NCBI GenBank assembly: GCA_030685235.1
Contig: MU839081.1
Location: 310,001-374,000, forward strand
DNA length: 64,000 bases
Direction of reading: 5' to 3'
Origin: Copromyces sp. CBS 386.78
Taxonomy: Eukaryota > Ascomycota > Sordariomycetes > Sordariales > Sordariaceae
Part shown: one piece after another, positions 46,141 through 59,200 of the stretch
Layout of the letters: every line of letters begins with the position of its first letter
Numbering within the stretch: position 1 is the first letter of the stretch
Notes under the pieces: generated by a model
Seen by the model: the letters and a program-made list of their open reading frames with translations, nothing else
Databases searched by the model: none
What the model was told of the DNA's origin: nothing
Made by a program: the position numbers and the translations under genes

Positions 46141-47950
46141 ATGTCCAAGATCTTCACCCAGGCCGACGTCTCGTCGCACAACAAGCCAGACTCGCTCTGG
46201 ATTGTCGTTGATGGCGATGTCTTCGATGTCACCAAGTTCGCTGATGACCATCCCGGTATGCATTATGCCCAAAACCTCCTTCCCCTATTTACACCCCGAG
46301 GCGCAACCTAGAAACTGACAATCCATAAATCGAACAGGCGGCAAGAAGATCCTCCAGAGAGTTGGTGGCAAAGATGCCTCCAAGCAGTTCTGGAAGTACC
46401 ACAACGAGGGCATCCTCAAGAAGTATCAGGGCAAGCTCCAGATCGGCTCCCTAGACACCAAACCCAAGGCCGCTGCTCCCGCTCCTGCTGCCGCTCCTGC
46501 CCCTGCTCCCAAGGCCGCCCCCAAGCCCAAGGCTGCCGCCGCTGCAGATTCTTCTTCCCACGAGGAATCCGAGGCTCTCGAGCCCTTCGGCCAGCTTATC
46601 CCCTTTGCTGACCCCAGCTGGTACCAGAGCGTAAGTTGAAAACCACCCCTCCAAAAGTTTCCGGCGCTATCTCCTTCCATATGCCTCGGCTAATCCACAT
46701 TCTGCTTTCAATAGTACCACTCCCCTTACTACAACGAGACTCACGCCGCCCTCCGTGCCGAGATCCGCGAGTGGGTCGAGACCGCCATTGACCCCTATGT
46801 CACCGAGTGGGATGAGAAGAAGGAGGTTCCTCACGAGATCTACAAGGAGATGGGCAAGCGCGGCTACCTCGCCGGTCTGCTTGGCACCAAGTACCAGAGC
46901 AACTATGTCGAGAACCCCATCAAGTCGGTCCCCGCCGAGAAGTGGGATCTCTTCCACGAGATGCTTCTGACCGATGAGCTGTCCCGCACCGGCTCTGGTG
47001 GTTTCGTTTGGAACGTCATCGGCGGCTTCGGCATCGGCTGCCCTCCCCTCGTCAAGTTCGGCAAGAAGCCTCTCGTCGATCGCATCCTGCCCGGCATCCT
47101 CAACGGTGACAAGCGCATCTGCCTTGCCATCACCGAGCCTGATGCCGGTTCCGACGTCGCAAACCTCACCTGCGAGGCCAAGCTCAGCGAGGACGGCAAG
47201 CACTACATTGTCAACGGGGAGAAGAAGTGGATCACCAACGGTATCTGGTCCGACTACTTCACCACCGCTGTCCGCACCGGCGGCCCCGGCATGAACGGCG
47301 TCTCCCTTTTGCTCATCGAGCGCGACTTCCCCGGCGTGTCCACCCGCCGCATGGACTGCCAGGGTGTCTGGTCCTCCGGCACCACCTACATCACCTTTGA
47401 GGACGTCAAGGTGCCCGTGGAGAACCTGATCGGCAAGGAGAACCAGGGCTTCCGCGTCATCATGACCAACTTCAACCACGAGCGCATCGGCATTATCATC
47501 CAGTGCCTGCGCTTCTCGCGCGTCTGCTACGAGGAGTCGGTCAAGTACGCCAACAAGCGCCGCACTTTCGGCAAGAAGCTGATCGAGCACCCCGTCATCC
47601 GCCTCAAGCTCGCCCACATGGCCCGCCAGATCGAGGCCTCGTACAACTGGCTCGAGAACCTCATCTACCAGTGCGAGAAGATGGGCGAGACCGAGGCCAT
47701 GCTCCGCCTCGGCGGCGCCATCGCCTCCCTCAAGGCCCAGGCCACCGTCACTTTCGAGTTCTGCGCCCGCGAGGCGTCCCAGATCTTTGGCGGTTTGTCC
47801 TACTCCCGCGGCGGCCAGGGCGGCAAGGTCGAGAGGCTGTACCGTGATGTCAGGGCTTATGCCATCCCCGGCGGCTCCGAGGAGATCATGCTTGATCTCA
47901 GCATAAGGCAGAGCTTGCGCGTTGCCAAGATGACTGGTATGAAGCTTTAA
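46141..47950 (+). CDS. Cytochrome b5-acyl-CoA dehydrogenase fusion
   Basis: Exons 46141-46255, 46338-46630 and 46715-47950 give 547 residues. Residues 1-75 are a cytochrome b5 domain with haem ligands His37 (DHPGG) and His60 (KYHNEG). An Ala/Pro/Lys linker covers about 80-110. From about 137 an acyl-CoA dehydrogenase follows: CLAITEPDAGSDVANL and EKKWITNG for FAD, NHERIGIIIQ, and the end IPGGSEEIMLDLSIRQSLR. No mitochondrial presequence is seen and the end GMKL is not a standard peroxisomal signal, so location is uncertain. Such fusions are known in fungi and are thought to act in beta-oxidation with electrons possibly routed through the b5 haem; the acceptor is inference. Strong codon bias suggests high expression. 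Confidence 0.93.
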
Positions 47951-49124
47951 TAGGACTAAGGGTGTTGTTGTGGTTGTTTGATTTTGGAGAAAAGCATCTT
48001 GGGGTTAACGGTTTTGTTTATCTTTTGGCATACTCTTTTCATTTTTTCTTACATGGGGCTCTTTTTTTACTCTATATATCTATCTACACTGTACTTCTAT
48101 ATGGTATGATGGCAGATTGCTAGCTACAGTCAAGGTGGCAGTGTCGTTCAAATTCACAAGTATCATTGTGGTGAGATATTGCATCTCTACTATAACAGTG
48201 AAGTGCTTCTCGTATGTATGGCTGAACGTTAATGAGATACGCCCCGGAATAACAGGGTGCCGTTGACTAGGCCATGATTGTTTAATCTGTTTCACAAAAT
48301 ATACCTGGAAATGGACATACATACCAACTTGTTCCTGTCTGTCAGGATATTGAGATAACACTCAATTCAAGTCGTGTCATGGTGAAAGTACAGGCGTAGG
48401 GTAGAATAGTCAGTTGGTGTTTAGAAGTATTCCACTTCTGACGGGCCAGCGGTCGAGTCTTCAAGGTCGGAAGGAGGAGTTGGAGTTGATAGTGGTAGTA
48501 AGAGATACTGCCAGGCTGTTTCAGCTCAAGCCCAACCAACGGCTGCTATTTTCTACTCCTCGTCATTTCTCATATTCCCATTTTGTTACCTGATGCTTTT
48601 CTGGAAGCCAGAAACTGAAAGCCACATGCATGGCTCTAGTATACCTACGTAAATATCTAAACAAAGATTGCGGTCTTGCTCTCCCAGACCTATATTATTA
48701 GATGCCATTTTGTCTTTAAGTAGTCCCACTTCTCTCTTTACGTAGCGTAGAGGAGGTAGGTGTCGTTTCACTCACCTTAAAACCTAGGTATGTCTGTCTC
48801 TTCACCCGTGTCTTCCGAACCTGCCATTCTGCTAGATACCTCTTCTACTTTGCTATCACGCCCTCTGAATGTACTGGATGGTAAAGAAGAACATGGTATT
48901 GGATGGTATGGTACAGTTTTTCCCATTGCTCTTTTGTCCTCCCTCCATGTGTCCATAGGTAGAAGTGAAAAAGGCCCATCCTGTTCTTTCCCGGTGTCTG
49001 TCTCTGCGGGCCAGTCCTGTTTTCCGGGGCCCTGTCTCTGAACTATGGGTTCTGTATATCCCAACCTCCCTAACATCATCCTCATGTTGGATGTCGAACC
49101 TTCCTCTCCATCTCTCTCTAAAGT
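47951..49124. other. Convergent 3' region
   Basis: 1.2 kb between the stops of the plus-strand acyl-CoA dehydrogenase and the minus-strand complex I subunit. AT-rich 3' UTR-like sequence on the left; CT and GT patches on the right. AACCTAGGTATG occurs at about 48,781. No gene seen. Confidence 0.5.
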
Positions 49125-50094
49125 TCAAGCAGAAGCAACGTTGGGATTCACAGAGACGGGCTTAACCTCAACTCCGTACTTCTCAAGCAGTCTCTGGCGT
49201 CGGCGTTCTTCGTAGCCAGGTGGGTAGATACCTTGAAAGATGACTTGGTTAGCAGTTTGTCCGTGAGAGTGAAAGGCTACCGTTTTGGTTCCCGTGAACT
49301 GGTATGGGAAAGAGATATATGACCTACCCCTTCCCTCGCCAACTTCCGCAAGGGTTTCCTCGACCGGCCTCCTCCTGTTCAGGCGCATGGCCTCTTTCCT
49401 CTCGAACTCGTCGACGTTGCGGTCCCGCTTGTGGCCGGAAAGACTGCCGCCGGTGAAGGCAAAGATACCGACGGCGGCGCCGGTCAGGGCACCGAATCCG
49501 AGGATGACGGGGAAACGAAGGGCTATTGTTTATGGTCAGTTGTTGTAGGTACCAAGTAGCGCAAGCAAGGACATGAATCGTGTAGTCTGGGGTCGCAAGT
49601 GGAGTAGTTCGTTCCCGCGCACGGGGTACCACTCGCTCGCATCGTATGGAATTGGTACAAACAGGGTCGGGGGTGGTTTCGTTTTCCTTCCTCGTAATGT
49701 ACGTACATCGCAAGCCCATGACGCTTCCACCGAGGAAAGCACCGATCGCATGGTTCCAGGCGTCTTCCTTTTGGCGCAGGTTCGCCGAGGCCTGTTGGGC
49801 GAATCTGTAGACACCACCGGCGAAGGCTTTAGAGAGAGAGAGACAAAGTCAGTCAGTCAGTCAGTCGTTATCGCGCCGTGCCGCGCAATTGATGTGATAT
49901 CATGTCGTACCAAAGCTGATGATGGTGCCTCCGCCGTGGGTGAAAACGTGCATGCTACCGACGTTGTTCTTCTTCATGGAGGTGCGGAGCGAAGCGATCA
50001 AGAGACCAGCTCCACCACTGAAGAGGGCGCCGCTGACGCCGGAATTGATGGCGTCCTTGGGCCGAAAAATGTTATCGTCCTCTTGAGGCGCCAT
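49125..50094 (-). CDS. Complex I subunit of NUJM/NDUFA11 type (Tim17/22 family)
   Basis: An accessory membrane subunit of mitochondrial NADH:ubiquinone oxidoreductase. Exons 50094-49911, 49826-49707, 49522-49328 and 49231-49125, all joined in phase 1, give 201 residues. The joins read IISF-AFAGGVYRF, MGLR-SLRFPVILGF and EGRG-IYPPGYEERR. Four short Gly-rich hydrophobic segments of Tim17/22 type are visible: SGALFSGGAGLLIASLR, VFTHGGGTIISFAFAGG, AIGAFLGGSVMGL and LGFGALTGAAVGIFAF. The C-terminal third is charged. The length and a predicted mass near 21 kDa fit the 21.3-kDa subunit of N. crassa as I remember it. A distant Tim17/22 protein of another role is the main alternative. Intron 2 (184 bp) is the longest; intron 3 is open in frame, so it can be mistaken for coding sequence. 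Confidence 0.88.
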
Positions 50095-50290
50095 CTTGAC
50101 GGTGGACGGTCGGTTGTGGTCGAGGTAACTGTGGTGGGCTTGTGGTGATGTTGGCGTGGCCTTGGTGCCCGTGGTGGTTTGAATGTGATGTCGAGACGGG
50201 GGGCCTGTCTTTCAACATGTAAAATTTGGGTTGTTACAGCTAAACAGTATGTTGAACCTTGTTGGGCGGGCTAATTACCTGTTGGCAAGG
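50095..50290. promoter_or_regulatory. Promoter of the complex I subunit gene next to the RIP boundary
   Basis: Only about 200 bp of normal-composition DNA separates the start codon from the RIP island, so the promoter is squeezed against mutated, probably heterochromatic DNA. Confidence 0.5.
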
Positions 50291-53200
50291 TATTGGAGTT
50301 AATACTATAAAAATTGGTAGGGGCGTGTTCTACTTATATGTATATTCACTATTAGGTGCCATTTTAGCGGGGAAATATACCCTACACAGTGAACATTTAT
50401 TATAGATTAACATACGCTACGCTACAATATATACCCGCGCTCCCAATATATTATCAATTAGTTATTATATTAATAACGGTATATTTAATCGTATATAGAT
50501 TTGTATAATAATTAAATATTTTCGTAGATATAAAGTTAATATATTGTTGCGCTAATAAATTAATATTTAATCGAAGAATTTTGTAAATATTATTAAAAAT
50601 GATTATTAATATACTATTACTTCAGTAAGTAGGTATGTTCGCTAATATATTGTTCGTATTTTCGTTTATTATAATTATTATAATATTAGTAATATATTAG
50701 AGCGTATTCGAGAAAGAAAATTTTCCTATTTAAATATTAGTATATTATATATTTCTGTACACTTGAGTTTAAATATTAAGGTAGTACTATATAAGATACG
50801 TAGATGTAATAATATTTATTATAAAAAAAATTAGTTTTTATAAGGCCTTTCCTATTATATATAATGTAATACTTCGCGCTATATGTATCGATATTATTAT
50901 ACTATATAATATACTGCTAATACCGCTCTTAAAAGAGTTTATTAATATTTAGTAAAGAGACTAGTAAAAATAGAAAATTGTAAAAAACGAAATAATAATA
51001 ACGGTCGAATTTGTATATGACCCGTTCCTTCTAATGTTTTACTTTATTACTTACCCTATTAAATATGTATATAAGGTCTTAATTAAATTATTCGCCGGTA
51101 TTATATTTTACTTTCCTCTTAGTATATTAGCGCCTTCTTTTAACTTCTTAGTCCGAAATAATGAAATTATAGAGGACGGATATATTAAAATCCTCTTTAG
51201 AATTATTGAACTTATTAATAGTATTAAAATTAAAAGGATATCTCTTTAGTAATTCTTTTATAATTAAATTATATAGATCGTTAGGAGCTTCTTTCTTCTA
51301 TTTTTCTACGTAATCGGCTTAGGGAATCTAGGTAAGTTCCGATTCCTATTTAATAATAGTATACCGACGGTTAGTTATTTAATGGAATATATTGATTTTA
51401 CCGGGTTTCGGAAGGGGGAAGGGTTAGTCAATAATAATTAGATTATTATTATAAGCAATTCTATATCCGCTATTATTTAGTACTTTATTATCTATTTCTT
51501 ACTTCTAGTTCGGAAATGTAGCGGGGGCGATAGCGGCCTCAAAATTATAATATTCGGAATTAGTATTTTTATAGTGTTCGGGAACAATAGTAACTTTATA
51601 GTACTATTCCGGGGCGTCAGTATATACGGAATTAGGAATAGTATATTTATTTAAAACTAGAGATATATTAGCATCTATATCCTTCCGGTCGAATTACTCT
51701 ATAATCTCCTCCTTAGTAGGGCCGAATTTGGGAATAGGATTTAATAAAAAATATATTAATCAAAGATAAAGAAAAATAAATATAAGTATAAATACTAACT
51801 TTAGGCTTTTTCTTTTTTAGTAGCCTTCTTATTAGAGCGATACTTTTTAATAGTATAATGTTTTTTAATAGTACTAGCCGGGGTAGGAATATCGAATCCG
51901 TTTACTTTATTATTTACTATTTCAATTTTAACCTTTAGGTTAAGGGTAACAATAATAACGATAGTATCCGCTTTTACTATAGTAGCAATAGCCTTTTTCG
52001 CTTAATTTATTTATTCGACGATTATAAATAGGCAGCTTTATATATAAATACGTAAGAATTCGTTTATAAAACTATCGTTAATATTTTTAAGAGCTTCGAC
52101 CTCCGCTTTGAATTTAGTAGGTTTTATAGGCGGGTATTTAATTATATCTTTCTTTTTAGTAAATACGAAGTTTATAATATATAGTAAGAAATGTAAAATT
52201 TTATTATTATCGAATACCTTAATATTTAAAGAGGCTATACCGTACTTTATATTAGCTTTAATTTCCGCGGTAGAGCGACGAAGAAATTATATAAATTCCG
52301 GGCGCTATAAATAAAATTCCTTCTAAATTTTCTTTAATTCTAGGGAGAAGTCGTCTTCGGATTAATTGAGTATTATGGTAAGAATTGTAGCGAAGTAACC
52401 GATAGTAGGACTGTCGTTAGTATTAAAGATACTTTTTTCGAAATTCTCTACGATAATATAGTAGAAATTATTATTATAAGTTATATAATTATTATCGTCC
52501 TTTTTAAACAGTTTAGGAGGCTTTTATAATTTAATTATTTTATTAGTAATACTGGCTATTGTTTTCAGGGTGTAAATATAGAGTGTTTTAACACCGGTAT
52601 TTTTAATCTTATTTATAATATATAATGCTATATTATTATTAGTATAATATTTCTATTAGTATGCACTTAGTTTGGATTTACCGAATACCTTCCGTTAAAT
52701 AAGGCTGTCTTCTTAATATTAAATCGTAGGGAGAAAAAACGGTGCTAGTATACTATATTAGAATATCGACGTTGCGTATACGTACGCAGTACTATAGTTA
52801 AAAATGTAGTTGTAAGAGGAAGAAATAATATTTAGGTTATAAAGAGAGGAAGAATAAAATTTCCCGTAGTATTTGTAGTTTGTAGAAGTTGAGTTGTAAG
52901 TAAATAAGTAACGTATATAAAGTGGTTTCGTAGGTGAGGTGAGGTGGGGCGGATGCGAAACGACGCAACGGGAAATTTTGCCTATAAACGTATAAGGTAG
53001 GGCGCCTCCTTTTTAGTTTCTAGCCAGAATATGAGATTTATTTAATTTAATATTAATTTAGGTTTAATATTACTTTACTATAAGTATATTTGAATATTCT
53101 TCGACTCAATATAATTAAAAGGATTTAGAAATATTTATATATATTTATTATATATTTTTATAATTACTTTTATTTATACCGTAATTCGAAAAATTAATAA

Positions 53201-56200
53201 TAGCGTAAAATAATATAAATTATTAAATTTAATTTTTAATAGACCTTTATATTATATATTAAACTAATAATATAATAAAGATTAGTAGAAATTTAGGTAT
53301 AATAATATATGTTGGGTATTATTATTATTTTATTATATCCCTTAATATTTATATAGTCTAATTATAATGCTACTTAAATATAGTATAGTTTCAACTAGGA
53401 TTCTAATATAAAAATAATAAATAAAAAAATAATAGTTTATATCCTATATTTCGTTACCTATAATATGCCGCCGTTATTTTCTTAAATAGTAAAAATATTA
53501 TAACGTTAAATAAAGAGTAGAAGAAAAGAAATAAAATAAATAAATTTAGAGAAATAAATCGATTAAACTTATAATTATAGCGTAATTGGATTCGAAGTAT
53601 TTTATAGTTTATAAATATTGTCTCCTTCTCCCTATTATAAATATTAGTAGCCGGTAACGCTAAAATTAAATTACTTTAATAAGTATTATTATCGTAGTCG
53701 CCGGTATTTTTATTATCCTCTTTATTTAGTTCGGGGTTATAAATTTTAGGATTTAATTTAGGATTAATCCTAGCCCGGTTAGAATTATTTTTAGTTTTAA
53801 CGATTTTAATAACGTACGCGAAATTTTTAAAATACGGTCTATTCTTTTAATTGCCTTCGGTTATATCCTTCTAAATATTTCCGAAATTTTTATTATCCTA
53901 ATTATAACGATTATTCTTATCGATAGGCGGACGACCTTTATATTTCTTTATAATCTTATATTATATTTTGACTATATTTATAATATATACGTAGATATTT
54001 AGAATAATAATTAATTAATATTATAATTAAAATATTTTATAATATAAATCGGGTAATTTACTTTTATACTACGCTTTTGCGATAGGATGAGATTGTTTAA
54101 TATTATAAGATTCTTTTACGAAGTGAAAAATTTTAACGAATTTATCGAAGTTAACGCCCGAATCCTATTTTTATTTAAAGAATTTAGTAATTTACTTTTA
54201 CTTTTTTAGAGTTTCGAAAATTTAATTCGTTTTATTAAATTCTTATACCCTTTTTTTAACCGTTTTAAGGGTAAAATTTTTCTACGTTATATAATTTTAG
54301 TTATATTTATTGAACGCTTCTTTAGTAGCGAAGGCGCGCTTCTTTTTAATTTATTTAAGGGTATTATTTAAATTAGTATTCTACTACTAGCTTATAATGA
54401 AAGTAATAATTTTAGTTCGATTAACTTTATTTATATAGATAAATATATTAGCGCGTTAGAAGTTATAGTATTATATTTAAAATTCCTTTATCGACTTTTT
54501 GTAAAACGGGGAATTTTTGAATTTAATTTTTATAGTACCCTTTTTAATTAATTGGAGGTTAGTATCCTAAATAAAGGTATTATTATTAATAAAGTCGTTA
54601 ATATTTTCGGTATTATTTAGACCGGTAGTAGAAGTATTATATTTCTTTCTATTCTACTAATTAGAATTACTTAACTATAAAATATTAGTAAATAAATAGA
54701 ATTTCGGTTTATTTTTAATATATTTATAATTCTATTTCCGGTTTACTTATTTAAATTTATAGTCGCGCCCGTTGTAGCCGAAGTATTTATAGTATTATTC
54801 TATCCGTTATTAGATTATTCGCGGTTTGTAGATGAAGTATTAGCGGTTTAAGACGATTATAAAAAAATTAATTAATTTATTATATATAAGTAATAAGTAA
54901 GAGGGGAGTATTTTACGTTGGTAGTTTCCTACCGTTCGATTTCGGAGGAGGGAGTACCGGTAATTATTATATATAGTTAGCTAGTCGAAGGGAAGTAGAA
55001 ATAAGTATAGATAGATAGTAGACGCGGAGGGGAGTAATAAATAAGATGGGCCTCGTTCTAGTAAAAAAAAAATTAAATAAGGATATAGAATTTAAGATTA
55101 AAGTGAATGTAGGGATAGAAAAAAAAATATAGTAAAAATAATAATATTATTTTATACTATATAATTAATAGAAGTAAATTTAATTTAATAATTCGCTACG
55201 ACGACGGGTATTAATTTAAGGAAGTTGAAAAAAAAAGTTATTAAAGGAGGAAGAAAATTGAAGATGATAAGGAAGAGGAGGAGGAGTTAGAAATTGTAAA
55301 AGTAATTATATATACCTTTATACCTTGCCCTACTTCCGTTCTATTATACTAAAGTATAAACCCCGCCCTACTTTTAAAGTACCCTACCTATATAAGGTAC
55401 TTACTAATTGCCAACGGGCGCCCTTATTCCAAATTAGAAATTAAAATAAAATAAAAAAATAAATAAAAATAAAATAGAAAGATAATAACCCCGCCAATTT
55501 AATTCCCTCTTCTACTTCTTATTCTTCCCTTCTAAAGAATAAATAACCGAGCCTATAACTACTTTTTTTTATAAATTACTACGGGTTTTTTATAATACTT
55601 AAACGGAAGGCGCGAAATTATAATTATTATTTAAAGGATAAATTCGACAATTGTAACGATAATAATGTAGTCAATAGCTATTCGACAATTTAGGGAAGGT
55701 AAGGGGCTATTGGAGTAGATTTAAATGCTTTAAATAACTATAAGCCCGGTACGGCTATACAATTACCAGTAATATACTATCCTTCTTTAATACGAAATAA
55801 TAACGATAATATAAATATAAATAATAGAATTACTATATAGATAAATAATATTTAAGAATTAATTAAATACGCTAACTTTATATTAGAGAGGTATTAGCCG
55901 GAATAGTAAAATATACTGAATAGATTACTAAACGGTAGACCCGAATATAAAACCGGAATTAAAGAACTGATAACTTTTAATATTATTAATATTATTTTAA
56001 AAGAAATATTTAATACAGTTATTAATAGTATAGAGTAGTAAAACGAAGATGAAAATAAAAATAAGGATAAAGATAATAAGGATAGGGAATAGATAAAGGA
56101 CGGGGATAATATACTTATTAAAGTTTAATTATTCAATACGGGTTTTGAAGACTTGGGGAATTTTGGAGAGGATATTGGGTTCGATAATATAGAATTAAAC

Positions 56201-59200
56201 GTTGTAAATCTTTCGGTTGAAAATACAATTATATTACAGTTAAAGTTAAAGACTATTTCTACTTCTACGGTAATATTCGGTAAGAATATTCCCTTTTAAT
56301 TGGATTTTATATTTTCTTATACTTTATTAAATAATTCAACGATAGAATACCCTTTTAGAAAAAAACTAATTAGGATAACCCTATTTTAAAATATACTTAT
56401 TTTACAAATATAAGATTGTGCTATATTTAAGCCTTAGTACAAGCGGTTTATCGAAATTATATATTCGGTAAAGGATATATTAGACTTTAAAACTCTTCTA
56501 ACGTATAAAAATATAATAGTCGATAAATTTAAAGATAGTTTGCCCCTTAGAAAAATGTAATTATACGTTGTTACGTTAGATAGTAAATATTTATTTAATT
56601 GGGCCTTATTCGACGAAGAGTTCTATATATTTAATATGTAGTATATATTTAAGATTCTATTTAGTTCGAATAAAGTTCGCTAATAAATATATTAGGAAAT
56701 AGGTAAGTATATTGATAGAATTGTACGAGAATTATAGGAATTATTATAGTAGGGATATTAGTTAGAATAATTTTTAACTAATATTTCCAATATCTGGATA
56801 AATTACCTATTTTTCCTTCGGATTTTATTTATTAGGAATATAATAAGGCTAAATGCTAATATTATAATATATTTAACTTACCCTCCCGGTTTAGTATTTA
56901 TAATAATATATATATAGGAAGGGTAGTATATTATAGATTTGACTATATTAATAAAGTATATTATAAAAATAGGGTTAGAGAAGGCTTAATTTGCATTTAA
57001 GAGGTATTTATTAAATAGTTTTTTATTAATAATACGAAAAAGGTTACTTCGGTTAATCTATTAAATATTAGTAAATTGAAATTTATTATTTTATAGTTAA
57101 TAGAAGGATATAAAAAATTATTTATTACCGAAAATAATTAGATTATAATTAAAATACTTTAAGTATTAGGAAGTATGGGCAATATTCTTATCGACTATAA
57201 TTTTAACCCTAACGACTTATTTATATAAATAATAATTATTATTCTTTTCGCGGTTAAATATTTTTTTAATAAAGAGTAATTACAATTCCGATTTGCTATT
57301 ATTACTTCCTTACTGCGAATAGAACTTAAAATTTATATTTATATTCGGTTGTTCTTTATTAATAAGTAGGCTGATAAGAATATATAATTATTATTACTTT
57401 AAATATTTACAGATAAATTCGGCTTATTTCGTACTATACGACGATTAATATTCGGAATTTACTTCTTTTATTAATTCCTATTTAGGAATATTAGAAAGTA
57501 TCGATTTAGTATTCTACTAATTACTTTTAATCCGTTTAATATAGATATAATGGATATTTTTAAATTATTAGTATATATAGCCGATATAGAAATAAGGGTA
57601 GGGTTAGAGATAATAAACGGTAATACTACTAAATATATTATACTCTTCCCCTTTGTAAGTACGTTTATTGGAGATATACTATAGTAATAGAAGATATTAA
57701 GTTTTATAGGTTATATATCGAAAAGGCCTTATCGATATTATATAGTATTAAAATAAGATTACTATAATTTTTAGCTTAATATATAGAATTAGAGTAGGTA
57801 TTATTTTTAATATTTTCGGGATATTATAATAGTTCGTAATTTATTAATAATTAAGAATTAATAAAAAAAGGCTATAGAATACTTCGGTATCGTTCAAGAT
57901 CTACAACTTTTTAACTACTTTAGGATATTATTAGGACCTATTTTACCGACGTTGCCTACGTAGAATATTAAAGTCTTTCTAAAATATTCCTCTATTTTAT
58001 TTTTAATTTTAATAACGGGGGTTTTTTATCGGAGAGGGTTGTTACTATAGTAGTTAATATATTCCGGAAATTTCTTTATCCGCCCGGATAGACTTAAGTT
58101 CTATTTATAATAAAATATATTAATTTAATAAATATATAGCAATTAGCCCGAACTACTATTACAATATTTATCTTTTTATATACTTTTTTCGAGGATTAAT
58201 ATTTTAAAAAGAATTTAGTATTTATTATCCTAAAGTTCGCTCTTTAATATTTTAATTTAAAATTTATCGTTACTATATTCCCGCTCGGCGCTATAGTTAT
58301 TGAAGATTTAATAGCGTTTTATATTATAATAGTAGCTTTCTAGTCGTTTGTACTCTCTTTAATAACAATATACAGTATAATTAATATTTAAATAGATAGG
58401 AGATTATTTAATAGGATTATAATAGAGGGTAGGAAAGGGATTTAATTTATATTCTATATCCGAATAGAGATGGCTAAGGGTATTAAAGGGGGGAAGAAAA
58501 CTATAATAGTAAAGACTCCTATAATTAAATTAAAGGCTAAAGGTAAAAAAGTTATACTAATAATTAGGAAATATTTACTTACAACCGTCCGCTGACCCTT
58601 AATAACCCCTATTCCTATTCCTTCGTACTACCTAGGAATATTATTTTATAATAGTTAGAATTTTATAAATAGAACGAACAAAGTAGAAACTACAATTAGC
58701 AATATATATATAGTAAATAAAAATACGGATAAAGAAATAGAAAAGGGGACGGATATAAAAAGAGGAAGTACCTTTAATAAAGAAGAGGACAAAGATAATA
58801 TTTTTATAGAAAGTTAGAGTGAAATTTTAAGAGTAGGACTGATATAAATATAGGTTAACTTTAATATTTTAATTAATTAGTAGGAGGTAATACCTCCTCC
58901 AACTAAAAAAGGCAAAGCGCCAATTTCCGATAAATAAATAATAAAACGGGGCTTGCCGAATATTTACTAAAGTCTTTACTATAATAATATTATTACCGAA
59001 TATAGCGCACTAAATATGATTTTTATATTATTAGGAAAAGTATAGTACAATAAATATAAAATAGATATCCGTATAATAAACCTCTATAACGTTACTTCTA
59101 TTTTATTTAAGTAAAATAATATTCGCTAAATTATCGCCTTCCTACTAGCTGGATACTTCGAATATACTGACCTAGAAAATTATACGCAATTCTAATAATT

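Noticed and set aside
46667..47617. 316-codon minus-strand frame opposite the acyl-CoA dehydrogenase
   Set aside because: It mirrors the strongly biased codons of the real gene on the plus strand (Asp/Leu/Val/Gly shadows).
51034..51249. 71-codon hydrophobic frame in the second island
   Set aside because: Same AT-bias artefact, with no family resemblance and heavy RIP on both sides.
53000..55380. Inverted GTAGGGCG words as transposon ends
   Set aside because: Only about eight bases match and they recur elsewhere in the island, so they do not define an element.
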